DNA from: Owenia fusiformis
Lineage: Eukaryota > Annelida > Polychaeta > Sabellida > Oweniidae
Direction of reading: 5' to 3'
DNA length: 64,000 nt
Assembly (NCBI GenBank): GCA_903813345.2
Contig: CAIIXF020000147.1
Location: 1 to 64,000 of the forward strand
Part shown: positions 45,517 to 58,715 of the stretch, piece by piece
Numbering within the stretch: position 1 is the stretch's first letter
Layout: each line of letters begins with the position of its first letter
The notes under the pieces: generated by a model
What the model saw: only the letters and a program-made list of their open reading frames with translations
What the model was told of the DNA's origin: nothing
Database searches by the model: none
Position numbers and translations under genes: made by a program

Positions 45517-47616
45517 CTCCTCCGATTCTGACTTCTTAAGGAGGCTCGAGAGGCCGAAATAGCGGAAATGCAGATTTCGACCTAGATTTCGACCTTTGAC
45601 CCAGATAAGGATTTGACCTAATTTCCGAGCAACTACGCCTAGCCCCCTAACAACGTGCATGAGTAGATTTATCCAAATATCTCTCGTTGATGAGAACGTG
45701 TGGTTAGAAAGATTTTTGCTTTTGCACATACAAAAGCAAAAATCATAATAGGATTTGGCCATACGCGTATAGAGGGAAATGGCTCTAGGGACGCTTTGAG
45801 GGCCTATAATGGTCGATTGAAGGACAGGGAATCTAGGGAGGTAGTTGGGGAGAATGTCTGGCTCGTGCTTCGCGGATCCGTCGAGGTCAAAAAATAGTCC
45901 TTCAAAAAATAGGCCTTCCAGACGTCTATATAGAGCTTTCGACGTAGATTCGAGCAGCGTACGCGTCGTTCTACATTCCGCAATCGTTAGTTTGAGGAAG
46001 GGAATCGTTGTTTACGAAATGCTCTAGTCATCGTTCGGGCCTATTTTCTTTCAAATGTCTGTTGTTCGCAGAGATACGTATACCAAGTGTATTCGTGCCG
46101 TCTAGATATACGGCAACGGTGGCCCGTACGCGAACTTCAAACGCGTATATCTCGATAACTAATGGTCGGATTTCAATTTGGTTCACTGTTTTTTTAATGC
46201 TCGGAAAACTGTCTTTCCGACCAGCTAGTTCTCCTCCGATTCTGACTTCTTAAGGAGGCTCGAGAGGCCGAAATAGCGGAAATGCAGATTTCGACCTAGA
46301 TTTCGACCTTTGACCCAGATAAGGATTTGACCTAATTTCCGAGCAACTACGCCTAGCCCCCTAACAACGTGCATGAGTAGATTTATCCAAATATCTCTCG
46401 TTGATGAGAACGTGTGGTTAGAAAGATTTTTGCTTTTGCACATACAAAAGCAAAAATCATAATAGGATTTGGCCATACGCGTATAGAGGGAAATGGCTCT
46501 AGGGACGCTTTGAGGGCCTATAATGGTCGATTGAAGGACAGGGAATCTAGGGAGGTAGTTGGGGAGAATGTCTGGCTCGTGCTTCGCGGATCCGTCGAGG
46601 TCAAAAAATAGTCCTTCAAAAAATAGGCCTTCCAGACGTCTATATAGAGCTTTCGACGTAGATTCGAGCAGCGTACGCGTCGTTCTACATTCCGCAATCG
46701 TTAGTTTGAGGAAGGGAATCGTTGTTTACGAAATGCTCTAGTCATCGTTCGGGCCTATTTTCTTTCAAATGTCTGTTGTTCGCAGAGATACGTATACCAA
46801 GTGTATTCGTGCCGTCTAGATATACGGCAACGGTGGCCCGTACGCGAACTTCAAACGCGTATATCTCGATAACTAATGGTCGGATTTCAATTTGGTTCAC
46901 TGTTTTTTTAATGCTCGGAAAACTGTCTTTCCGACCAGCTAGTTCTCCTCCGATTCTGACTTCTTAAGGAGGCTCGAGAGGCCGAAATAGCGGAAATGCA
47001 GATTTCGACCTAGATTTCGACCTTTGACCCAGATAAGGATTTGACCTAATTTCCGAGCAACTACGCCTAGCCCCCTAACAACGTGCATGAGTAGATTTAT
47101 CCAAATATCTCTCGTTGATGAGAACGTGTGGTTAGAAAGATTTTTGCTTTTGCACATACAAAAGCAAAAATCATAATAGGATTTGGCCATACGCGTATAG
47201 AGGGAAATGGCTCTAGGGACGCTTTGAGGGCCTATAATGGTCGATTGAAGGACAGGGAATCTAGGGAGGTAGTTGGGGAGAATGTCTGGCTCGTGCTTCG
47301 CGGATCCGTCGAGGTCAAAAAATAGTCCTTCAAAAAATAGGCCTTCCAGACGTCTATATAGAGCTTTCGACGTAGATTCGAGCAGCGTACGCGTCGTTCT
47401 ACATTCCGCAATCGTTAGTTTGAGGAAGGGAATCGTTGTTTACGAAATGCTCTAGTCATCGTTCGGGCCTATTTTCTTTCAAATGTCTGTTGTTCGCAGA
47501 GATACGTATACCAAGTGTATTCGTGCCGTCTAGATATACGGCAACGGTGGCCCGTACGCGAACTTCAAACGCGTATATCTCGATAACTAATGGTCGGATT
47601 TCAATTTGGTTCACTG

Positions 47617-47622
47617 TTTTTT
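47617..47622 (+). other. Satellite variant: -T in copy 24
   Basis: T run of six instead of seven, as in copy 18, six monomers earlier. Confidence 0.9.
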
Positions 47623-50600
47623 AATGCTCGGAAAACTGTCTTTCCGACCAGCTAGTTCTCCTCCGATTCTGACTTCTTAAGGAGGCTCGAGAGGCCGAAA
47701 TAGCGGAAATGCAGATTTCGACCTAGATTTCGACCTTTGACCCAGATAAGGATTTGACCTAATTTCCGAGCAACTACGCCTAGCCCCCTAACAACGTGCA
47801 TGAGTAGATTTATCCAAATATCTCTCGTTGATGAGAACGTGTGGTTAGAAAGATTTTTGCTTTTGCACATACAAAAGCAAAAATCATAATAGGATTTGGC
47901 CATACGCGTATAGAGGGAAATGGCTCTAGGGACGCTTTGAGGGCCTATAATGGTCGATTGAAGGACAGGGAATCTAGGGAGGTAGTTGGGGAGAATGTCT
48001 GGCTCGTGCTTCGCGGATCCGTCGAGGTCAAAAAATAGTCCTTCAAAAAATAGGCCTTCCAGACGTCTATATAGAGCTTTCGACGTAGATTCGAGCAGCG
48101 TACGCGTCGTTCTACATTCCGCAATCGTTAGTTTGAGGAAGGGAATCGTTGTTTACGAAATGCTCTAGTCATCGTTCGGGCCTATTTTCTTTCAAATGTC
48201 TGTTGTTCGCAGAGATACGTATACCAAGTGTATTCGTGCCGTCTAGATATACGGCAACGGTGGCCCGTACGCGAACTTCAAACGCGTATATCTCGATAAC
48301 TAATGGTCGGATTTCAATTTGGTTCACTGTTTTTTTAATGCTCGGAAAACTGTCTTTCCGACCAGCTAGTTCTCCTCCGATTCTGACTTCTTAAGGAGGC
48401 TCGAGAGGCCGAAATAGCGGAAATGCAGATTTCGACCTAGATTTCGACCTTTGACCCAGATAAGGATTTGACCTAATTTCCGAGCAACTACGCCTAGCCC
48501 CCTAACAACGTGCATGAGTAGATTTATCCAAATATCTCTCGTTGATGAGAACGTGTGGTTAGAAAGATTTTTGCTTTTGCACATACAAAAGCAAAAATCA
48601 TAATAGGATTTGGCCATACGCGTATAGAGGGAAATGGCTCTAGGGACGCTTTGAGGGCCTATAATGGTCGATTGAAGGACAGGGAATCTAGGGAGGTAGT
48701 TGGGGAGAATGTCTGGCTCGTGCTTCGCGGATCCGTCGAGGTCAAAAAATAGTCCTTCAAAAAATAGGCCTTCCAGACGTCTATATAGAGCTTTCGACGT
48801 AGATTCGAGCAGCGTACGCGTCGTTCTACATTCCGCAATCGTTAGTTTGAGGAAGGGAATCGTTGTTTACGAAATGCTCTAGTCATCGTTCGGGCCTATT
48901 TTCTTTCAAATGTCTGTTGTTCGCAGAGATACGTATACCAAGTGTATTCGTGCCGTCTAGATATACGGCAACGGTGGCCCGTACGCGAACTTCAAACGCG
49001 TATATCTCGATAACTAATGGTCGGATTTCAATTTGGTTCACTGTTTTTTTAATGCTCGGAAAACTGTCTTTCCGACCAGCTAGTTCTCCTCCGATTCTGA
49101 CTTCTTAAGGAGGCTCGAGAGGCCGAAATAGCGGAAATGCAGATTTCGACCTAGATTTCGACCTTTGACCCAGATAAGGATTTGACCTAATTTCCGAGCA
49201 ACTACGCCTAGCCCCCTAACAACGTGCATGAGTAGATTTATCCAAATATCTCTCGTTGATGAGAACGTGTGGTTAGAAAGATTTTTGCTTTTGCACATAC
49301 AAAAGCAAAAATCATAATAGGATTTGGCCATACGCGTATAGAGGGAAATGGCTCTAGGGACGCTTTGAGGGCCTATAATGGTCGATTGAAGGACAGGGAA
49401 TCTAGGGAGGTAGTTGGGGAGAATGTCTGGCTCGTGCTTCGCGGATCCGTCGAGGTCAAAAAATAGTCCTTCAAAAAATAGGCCTTCCAGACGTCTATAT
49501 AGAGCTTTCGACGTAGATTCGAGCAGCGTACGCGTCGTTCTACATTCCGCAATCGTTAGTTTGAGGAAGGGAATCGTTGTTTACGAAATGCTCTAGTCAT
49601 CGTTCGGGCCTATTTTCTTTCAAATGTCTGTTGTTCGCAGAGATACGTATACCAAGTGTATTCGTGCCGTCTAGATATACGGCAACGGTGGCCCGTACGC
49701 GAACTTCAAACGCGTATATCTCGATAACTAATGGTCGGATTTCAATTTGGTTCACTGTTTTTTTAATGCTCGGAAAACTGTCTTTCCGACCAGCTAGTTC
49801 TCCTCCGATTCTGACTTCTTAAGGAGGCTCGAGAGGCCGAAATAGCGGAAATGCAGATTTCGACCTAGATTTCGACCTTTGACCCAGATAAGGATTTGAC
49901 CTAATTTCCGAGCAACTACGCCTAGCCCCCTAACAACGTGCATGAGTAGATTTATCCAAATATCTCTCGTTGATGAGAACGTGTGGTTAGAAAGATTTTT
50001 GCTTTTGCACATACAAAAGCAAAAATCATAATAGGATTTGGCCATACGCGTATAGAGGGAAATGGCTCTAGGGACGCTTTGAGGGCCTATAATGGTCGAT
50101 TGAAGGACAGGGAATCTAGGGAGGTAGTTGGGGAGAATGTCTGGCTCGTGCTTCGCGGATCCGTCGAGGTCAAAAAATAGTCCTTCAAAAAATAGGCCTT
50201 CCAGACGTCTATATAGAGCTTTCGACGTAGATTCGAGCAGCGTACGCGTCGTTCTACATTCCGCAATCGTTAGTTTGAGGAAGGGAATCGTTGTTTACGA
50301 AATGCTCTAGTCATCGTTCGGGCCTATTTTCTTTCAAATGTCTGTTGTTCGCAGAGATACGTATACCAAGTGTATTCGTGCCGTCTAGATATACGGCAAC
50401 GGTGGCCCGTACGCGAACTTCAAACGCGTATATCTCGATAACTAATGGTCGGATTTCAATTTGGTTCACTGTTTTTTTAATGCTCGGAAAACTGTCTTTC
50501 CGACCAGCTAGTTCTCCTCCGATTCTGACTTCTTAAGGAGGCTCGAGAGGCCGAAATAGCGGAAATGCAGATTTCGACCTAGATTTCGACCTTTGACCCA

Positions 50601-53600
50601 GATAAGGATTTGACCTAATTTCCGAGCAACTACGCCTAGCCCCCTAACAACGTGCATGAGTAGATTTATCCAAATATCTCTCGTTGATGAGAACGTGTGG
50701 TTAGAAAGATTTTTGCTTTTGCACATACAAAAGCAAAAATCATAATAGGATTTGGCCATACGCGTATAGAGGGAAATGGCTCTAGGGACGCTTTGAGGGC
50801 CTATAATGGTCGATTGAAGGACAGGGAATCTAGGGAGGTAGTTGGGGAGAATGTCTGGCTCGTGCTTCGCGGATCCGTCGAGGTCAAAAAATAGTCCTTC
50901 AAAAAATAGGCCTTCCAGACGTCTATATAGAGCTTTCGACGTAGATTCGAGCAGCGTACGCGTCGTTCTACATTCCGCAATCGTTAGTTTGAGGAAGGGA
51001 ATCGTTGTTTACGAAATGCTCTAGTCATCGTTCGGGCCTATTTTCTTTCAAATGTCTGTTGTTCGCAGAGATACGTATACCAAGTGTATTCGTGCCGTCT
51101 AGATATACGGCAACGGTGGCCCGTACGCGAACTTCAAACGCGTATATCTCGATAACTAATGGTCGGATTTCAATTTGGTTCACTGTTTTTTTAATGCTCG
51201 GAAAACTGTCTTTCCGACCAGCTAGTTCTCCTCCGATTCTGACTTCTTAAGGAGGCTCGAGAGGCCGAAATAGCGGAAATGCAGATTTCGACCTAGATTT
51301 CGACCTTTGACCCAGATAAGGATTTGACCTAATTTCCGAGCAACTACGCCTAGCCCCCTAACAACGTGCATGAGTAGATTTATCCAAATATCTCTCGTTG
51401 ATGAGAACGTGTGGTTAGAAAGATTTTTGCTTTTGCACATACAAAAGCAAAAATCATAATAGGATTTGGCCATACGCGTATAGAGGGAAATGGCTCTAGG
51501 GACGCTTTGAGGGCCTATAATGGTCGATTGAAGGACAGGGAATCTAGGGAGGTAGTTGGGGAGAATGTCTGGCTCGTGCTTCGCGGATCCGTCGAGGTCA
51601 AAAAATAGTCCTTCAAAAAATAGGCCTTCCAGACGTCTATATAGAGCTTTCGACGTAGATTCGAGCAGCGTACGCGTCGTTCTACATTCCGCAATCGTTA
51701 GTTTGAGGAAGGGAATCGTTGTTTACGAAATGCTCTAGTCATCGTTCGGGCCTATTTTCTTTCAAATGTCTGTTGTTCGCAGAGATACGTATACCAAGTG
51801 TATTCGTGCCGTCTAGATATACGGCAACGGTGGCCCGTACGCGAACTTCAAACGCGTATATCTCGATAACTAATGGTCGGATTTCAATTTGGTTCACTGT
51901 TTTTTTAATGCTCGGAAAACTGTCTTTCCGACCAGCTAGTTCTCCTCCGATTCTGACTTCTTAAGGAGGCTCGAGAGGCCGAAATAGCGGAAATGCAGAT
52001 TTCGACCTAGATTTCGACCTTTGACCCAGATAAGGATTTGACCTAATTTCCGAGCAACTACGCCTAGCCCCCTAACAACGTGCATGAGTAGATTTATCCA
52101 AATATCTCTCGTTGATGAGAACGTGTGGTTAGAAAGATTTTTGCTTTTGCACATACAAAAGCAAAAATCATAATAGGATTTGGCCATACGCGTATAGAGG
52201 GAAATGGCTCTAGGGACGCTTTGAGGGCCTATAATGGTCGATTGAAGGACAGGGAATCTAGGGAGGTAGTTGGGGAGAATGTCTGGCTCGTGCTTCGCGG
52301 ATCCGTCGAGGTCAAAAAATAGTCCTTCAAAAAATAGGCCTTCCAGACGTCTATATAGAGCTTTCGACGTAGATTCGAGCAGCGTACGCGTCGTTCTACA
52401 TTCCGCAATCGTTAGTTTGAGGAAGGGAATCGTTGTTTACGAAATGCTCTAGTCATCGTTCGGGCCTATTTTCTTTCAAATGTCTGTTGTTCGCAGAGAT
52501 ACGTATACCAAGTGTATTCGTGCCGTCTAGATATACGGCAACGGTGGCCCGTACGCGAACTTCAAACGCGTATATCTCGATAACTAATGGTCGGATTTCA
52601 ATTTGGTTCACTGTTTTTTTAATGCTCGGAAAACTGTCTTTCCGACCAGCTAGTTCTCCTCCGATTCTGACTTCTTAAGGAGGCTCGAGAGGCCGAAATA
52701 GCGGAAATGCAGATTTCGACCTAGATTTCGACCTTTGACCCAGATAAGGATTTGACCTAATTTCCGAGCAACTACGCCTAGCCCCCTAACAACGTGCATG
52801 AGTAGATTTATCCAAATATCTCTCGTTGATGAGAACGTGTGGTTAGAAAGATTTTTGCTTTTGCACATACAAAAGCAAAAATCATAATAGGATTTGGCCA
52901 TACGCGTATAGAGGGAAATGGCTCTAGGGACGCTTTGAGGGCCTATAATGGTCGATTGAAGGACAGGGAATCTAGGGAGGTAGTTGGGGAGAATGTCTGG
53001 CTCGTGCTTCGCGGATCCGTCGAGGTCAAAAAATAGTCCTTCAAAAAATAGGCCTTCCAGACGTCTATATAGAGCTTTCGACGTAGATTCGAGCAGCGTA
53101 CGCGTCGTTCTACATTCCGCAATCGTTAGTTTGAGGAAGGGAATCGTTGTTTACGAAATGCTCTAGTCATCGTTCGGGCCTATTTTCTTTCAAATGTCTG
53201 TTGTTCGCAGAGATACGTATACCAAGTGTATTCGTGCCGTCTAGATATACGGCAACGGTGGCCCGTACGCGAACTTCAAACGCGTATATCTCGATAACTA
53301 ATGGTCGGATTTCAATTTGGTTCACTGTTTTTTTAATGCTCGGAAAACTGTCTTTCCGACCAGCTAGTTCTCCTCCGATTCTGACTTCTTAAGGAGGCTC
53401 GAGAGGCCGAAATAGCGGAAATGCAGATTTCGACCTAGATTTCGACCTTTGACCCAGATAAGGATTTGACCTAATTTCCGAGCAACTACGCCTAGCCCCC
53501 TAACAACGTGCATGAGTAGATTTATCCAAATATCTCTCGTTGATGAGAACGTGTGGTTAGAAAGATTTTTGCTTTTGCACATACAAAAGCAAAAATCATA

Positions 53601-56600
53601 ATAGGATTTGGCCATACGCGTATAGAGGGAAATGGCTCTAGGGACGCTTTGAGGGCCTATAATGGTCGATTGAAGGACAGGGAATCTAGGGAGGTAGTTG
53701 GGGAGAATGTCTGGCTCGTGCTTCGCGGATCCGTCGAGGTCAAAAAATAGTCCTTCAAAAAATAGGCCTTCCAGACGTCTATATAGAGCTTTCGACGTAG
53801 ATTCGAGCAGCGTACGCGTCGTTCTACATTCCGCAATCGTTAGTTTGAGGAAGGGAATCGTTGTTTACGAAATGCTCTAGTCATCGTTCGGGCCTATTTT
53901 CTTTCAAATGTCTGTTGTTCGCAGAGATACGTATACCAAGTGTATTCGTGCCGTCTAGATATACGGCAACGGTGGCCCGTACGCGAACTTCAAACGCGTA
54001 TATCTCGATAACTAATGGTCGGATTTCAATTTGGTTCACTGTTTTTTTAATGCTCGGAAAACTGTCTTTCCGACCAGCTAGTTCTCCTCCGATTCTGACT
54101 TCTTAAGGAGGCTCGAGAGGCCGAAATAGCGGAAATGCAGATTTCGACCTAGATTTCGACCTTTGACCCAGATAAGGATTTGACCTAATTTCCGAGCAAC
54201 TACGCCTAGCCCCCTAACAACGTGCATGAGTAGATTTATCCAAATATCTCTCGTTGATGAGAACGTGTGGTTAGAAAGATTTTTGCTTTTGCACATACAA
54301 AAGCAAAAATCATAATAGGATTTGGCCATACGCGTATAGAGGGAAATGGCTCTAGGGACGCTTTGAGGGCCTATAATGGTCGATTGAAGGACAGGGAATC
54401 TAGGGAGGTAGTTGGGGAGAATGTCTGGCTCGTGCTTCGCGGATCCGTCGAGGTCAAAAAATAGTCCTTCAAAAAATAGGCCTTCCAGACGTCTATATAG
54501 AGCTTTCGACGTAGATTCGAGCAGCGTACGCGTCGTTCTACATTCCGCAATCGTTAGTTTGAGGAAGGGAATCGTTGTTTACGAAATGCTCTAGTCATCG
54601 TTCGGGCCTATTTTCTTTCAAATGTCTGTTGTTCGCAGAGATACGTATACCAAGTGTATTCGTGCCGTCTAGATATACGGCAACGGTGGCCCGTACGCGA
54701 ACTTCAAACGCGTATATCTCGATAACTAATGGTCGGATTTCAATTTGGTTCACTGTTTTTTTAATGCTCGGAAAACTGTCTTTCCGACCAGCTAGTTCTC
54801 CTCCGATTCTGACTTCTTAAGGAGGCTCGAGAGGCCGAAATAGCGGAAATGCAGATTTCGACCTAGATTTCGACCTTTGACCCAGATAAGGATTTGACCT
54901 AATTTCCGAGCAACTACGCCTAGCCCCCTAACAACGTGCATGAGTAGATTTATCCAAATATCTCTCGTTGATGAGAACGTGTGGTTAGAAAGATTTTTGC
55001 TTTTGCACATACAAAAGCAAAAATCATAATAGGATTTGGCCATACGCGTATAGAGGGAAATGGCTCTAGGGACGCTTTGAGGGCCTATAATGGTCGATTG
55101 AAGGACAGGGAATCTAGGGAGGTAGTTGGGGAGAATGTCTGGCTCGTGCTTCGCGGATCCGTCGAGGTCAAAAAATAGTCCTTCAAAAAATAGGCCTTCC
55201 AGACGTCTATATAGAGCTTTCGACGTAGATTCGAGCAGCGTACGCGTCGTTCTACATTCCGCAATCGTTAGTTTGAGGAAGGGAATCGTTGTTTACGAAA
55301 TGCTCTAGTCATCGTTCGGGCCTATTTTCTTTCAAATGTCTGTTGTTCGCAGAGATACGTATACCAAGTGTATTCGTGCCGTCTAGATATACGGCAACGG
55401 TGGCCCGTACGCGAACTTCAAACGCGTATATCTCGATAACTAATGGTCGGATTTCAATTTGGTTCACTGTTTTTTTAATGCTCGGAAAACTGTCTTTCCG
55501 ACCAGCTAGTTCTCCTCCGATTCTGACTTCTTAAGGAGGCTCGAGAGGCCGAAATAGCGGAAATGCAGATTTCGACCTAGATTTCGACCTTTGACCCAGA
55601 TAAGGATTTGACCTAATTTCCGAGCAACTACGCCTAGCCCCCTAACAACGTGCATGAGTAGATTTATCCAAATATCTCTCGTTGATGAGAACGTGTGGTT
55701 AGAAAGATTTTTGCTTTTGCACATACAAAAGCAAAAATCATAATAGGATTTGGCCATACGCGTATAGAGGGAAATGGCTCTAGGGACGCTTTGAGGGCCT
55801 ATAATGGTCGATTGAAGGACAGGGAATCTAGGGAGGTAGTTGGGGAGAATGTCTGGCTCGTGCTTCGCGGATCCGTCGAGGTCAAAAAATAGTCCTTCAA
55901 AAAATAGGCCTTCCAGACGTCTATATAGAGCTTTCGACGTAGATTCGAGCAGCGTACGCGTCGTTCTACATTCCGCAATCGTTAGTTTGAGGAAGGGAAT
56001 CGTTGTTTACGAAATGCTCTAGTCATCGTTCGGGCCTATTTTCTTTCAAATGTCTGTTGTTCGCAGAGATACGTATACCAAGTGTATTCGTGCCGTCTAG
56101 ATATACGGCAACGGTGGCCCGTACGCGAACTTCAAACGCGTATATCTCGATAACTAATGGTCGGATTTCAATTTGGTTCACTGTTTTTTTAATGCTCGGA
56201 AAACTGTCTTTCCGACCAGCTAGTTCTCCTCCGATTCTGACTTCTTAAGGAGGCTCGAGAGGCCGAAATAGCGGAAATGCAGATTTCGACCTAGATTTCG
56301 ACCTTTGACCCAGATAAGGATTTGACCTAATTTCCGAGCAACTACGCCTAGCCCCCTAACAACGTGCATGAGTAGATTTATCCAAATATCTCTCGTTGAT
56401 GAGAACGTGTGGTTAGAAAGATTTTTGCTTTTGCACATACAAAAGCAAAAATCATAATAGGATTTGGCCATACGCGTATAGAGGGAAATGGCTCTAGGGA
56501 CGCTTTGAGGGCCTATAATGGTCGATTGAAGGACAGGGAATCTAGGGAGGTAGTTGGGGAGAATGTCTGGCTCGTGCTTCGCGGATCCGTCGAGGTCAAA

Positions 56601-58598
56601 AAATAGTCCTTCAAAAAATAGGCCTTCCAGACGTCTATATAGAGCTTTCGACGTAGATTCGAGCAGCGTACGCGTCGTTCTACATTCCGCAATCGTTAGT
56701 TTGAGGAAGGGAATCGTTGTTTACGAAATGCTCTAGTCATCGTTCGGGCCTATTTTCTTTCAAATGTCTGTTGTTCGCAGAGATACGTATACCAAGTGTA
56801 TTCGTGCCGTCTAGATATACGGCAACGGTGGCCCGTACGCGAACTTCAAACGCGTATATCTCGATAACTAATGGTCGGATTTCAATTTGGTTCACTGTTT
56901 TTTTAATGCTCGGAAAACTGTCTTTCCGACCAGCTAGTTCTCCTCCGATTCTGACTTCTTAAGGAGGCTCGAGAGGCCGAAATAGCGGAAATGCAGATTT
57001 CGACCTAGATTTCGACCTTTGACCCAGATAAGGATTTGACCTAATTTCCGAGCAACTACGCCTAGCCCCCTAACAACGTGCATGAGTAGATTTATCCAAA
57101 TATCTCTCGTTGATGAGAACGTGTGGTTAGAAAGATTTTTGCTTTTGCACATACAAAAGCAAAAATCATAATAGGATTTGGCCATACGCGTATAGAGGGA
57201 AATGGCTCTAGGGACGCTTTGAGGGCCTATAATGGTCGATTGAAGGACAGGGAATCTAGGGAGGTAGTTGGGGAGAATGTCTGGCTCGTGCTTCGCGGAT
57301 CCGTCGAGGTCAAAAAATAGTCCTTCAAAAAATAGGCCTTCCAGACGTCTATATAGAGCTTTCGACGTAGATTCGAGCAGCGTACGCGTCGTTCTACATT
57401 CCGCAATCGTTAGTTTGAGGAAGGGAATCGTTGTTTACGAAATGCTCTAGTCATCGTTCGGGCCTATTTTCTTTCAAATGTCTGTTGTTCGCAGAGATAC
57501 GTATACCAAGTGTATTCGTGCCGTCTAGATATACGGCAACGGTGGCCCGTACGCGAACTTCAAACGCGTATATCTCGATAACTAATGGTCGGATTTCAAT
57601 TTGGTTCACTGTTTTTTTAATGCTCGGAAAACTGTCTTTCCGACCAGCTAGTTCTCCTCCGATTCTGACTTCTTAAGGAGGCTCGAGAGGCCGAAATAGC
57701 GGAAATGCAGATTTCGACCTAGATTTCGACCTTTGACCCAGATAAGGATTTGACCTAATTTCCGAGCAACTACGCCTAGCCCCCTAACAACGTGCATGAG
57801 TAGATTTATCCAAATATCTCTCGTTGATGAGAACGTGTGGTTAGAAAGATTTTTGCTTTTGCACATACAAAAGCAAAAATCATAATAGGATTTGGCCATA
57901 CGCGTATAGAGGGAAATGGCTCTAGGGACGCTTTGAGGGCCTATAATGGTCGATTGAAGGACAGGGAATCTAGGGAGGTAGTTGGGGAGAATGTCTGGCT
58001 CGTGCTTCGCGGATCCGTCGAGGTCAAAAAATAGTCCTTCAAAAAATAGGCCTTCCAGACGTCTATATAGAGCTTTCGACGTAGATTCGAGCAGCGTACG
58101 CGTCGTTCTACATTCCGCAATCGTTAGTTTGAGGAAGGGAATCGTTGTTTACGAAATGCTCTAGTCATCGTTCGGGCCTATTTTCTTTCAAATGTCTGTT
58201 GTTCGCAGAGATACGTATACCAAGTGTATTCGTGCCGTCTAGATATACGGCAACGGTGGCCCGTACGCGAACTTCAAACGCGTATATCTCGATAACTAAT
58301 GGTCGGATTTCAATTTGGTTCACTGTTTTTTTAATGCTCGGAAAACTGTCTTTCCGACCAGCTAGTTCTCCTCCGATTCTGACTTCTTAAGGAGGCTCGA
58401 GAGGCCGAAATAGCGGAAATGCAGATTTCGACCTAGATTTCGACCTTTGACCCAGATAAGGATTTGACCTAATTTCCGAGCAACTACGCCTAGCCCCCTA
58501 ACAACGTGCATGAGTAGATTTATCCAAATATCTCTCGTTGATGAGAACGTGTGGTTAGAAAGATTTTTGCTTTTGCACATACAAAAGCAAAAATCATA

Positions 58599-58649
58599 CT
58601 AGACATGTAAATTGAACAAGTTCAATTTAAGACTCCAGATTTAAACTTT
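58599..58649 (+). repeat. Resumed T-module end: CTAG and H1 hairpin after the satellite
   Basis: CTAGACATGT then H1 at 58609-58628 (AAATTGAAC / GTTCAATTT) and AAGACTCCAGAT. This is the exact 3' end that unit C12 lacks before 30470. It shows that the hairpin and satellite arrays interrupt a T module between its (AAT)n tract and its CTAG-H1 end. Confidence 0.88.
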
Positions 58650-58715
58650 GTTTAAGCTGAGTCATCCAGAACTTGTAAGCTGAGTCATTCAAAATAAGCT
58701 GAGTCAGCTAGAATA
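58650..58715 (+). repeat. S2 short array
   Basis: Three AAGCTGAGTCATCCAGAA-type units ending in GCTGAGTCAGCTAGAATATA, followed by leader B. Confidence 0.8.

Larger units (their letters stand above)
30754..58598 (+). repeat. 714-bp satellite array, 39 head-to-tail monomers
   Basis: 27,845 bp, equal to 39 monomers of 714 bp with a net loss of one base. Monomers start at ATAGGATTTGGCC and end after a hairpin with ATCATA. All frames derived from the monomers are identical from copy to copy, except where five single-base homopolymer changes occur: +T in copies 9 and 21, -T in copies 12, 18 and 24. No point substitution was noticed. The array has sharp full-length edges, with no decayed terminal monomers. 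The monomer is CpG-rich in AT-rich surroundings. Four short frames per monomer (60, 81 and 65 codons on +, 83 on -) mostly overlap, mostly lack ATG starts and resemble nothing I know. No CDS is called. Homogeneity points to very recent amplification or active homogenisation. Confidence 0.97.
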
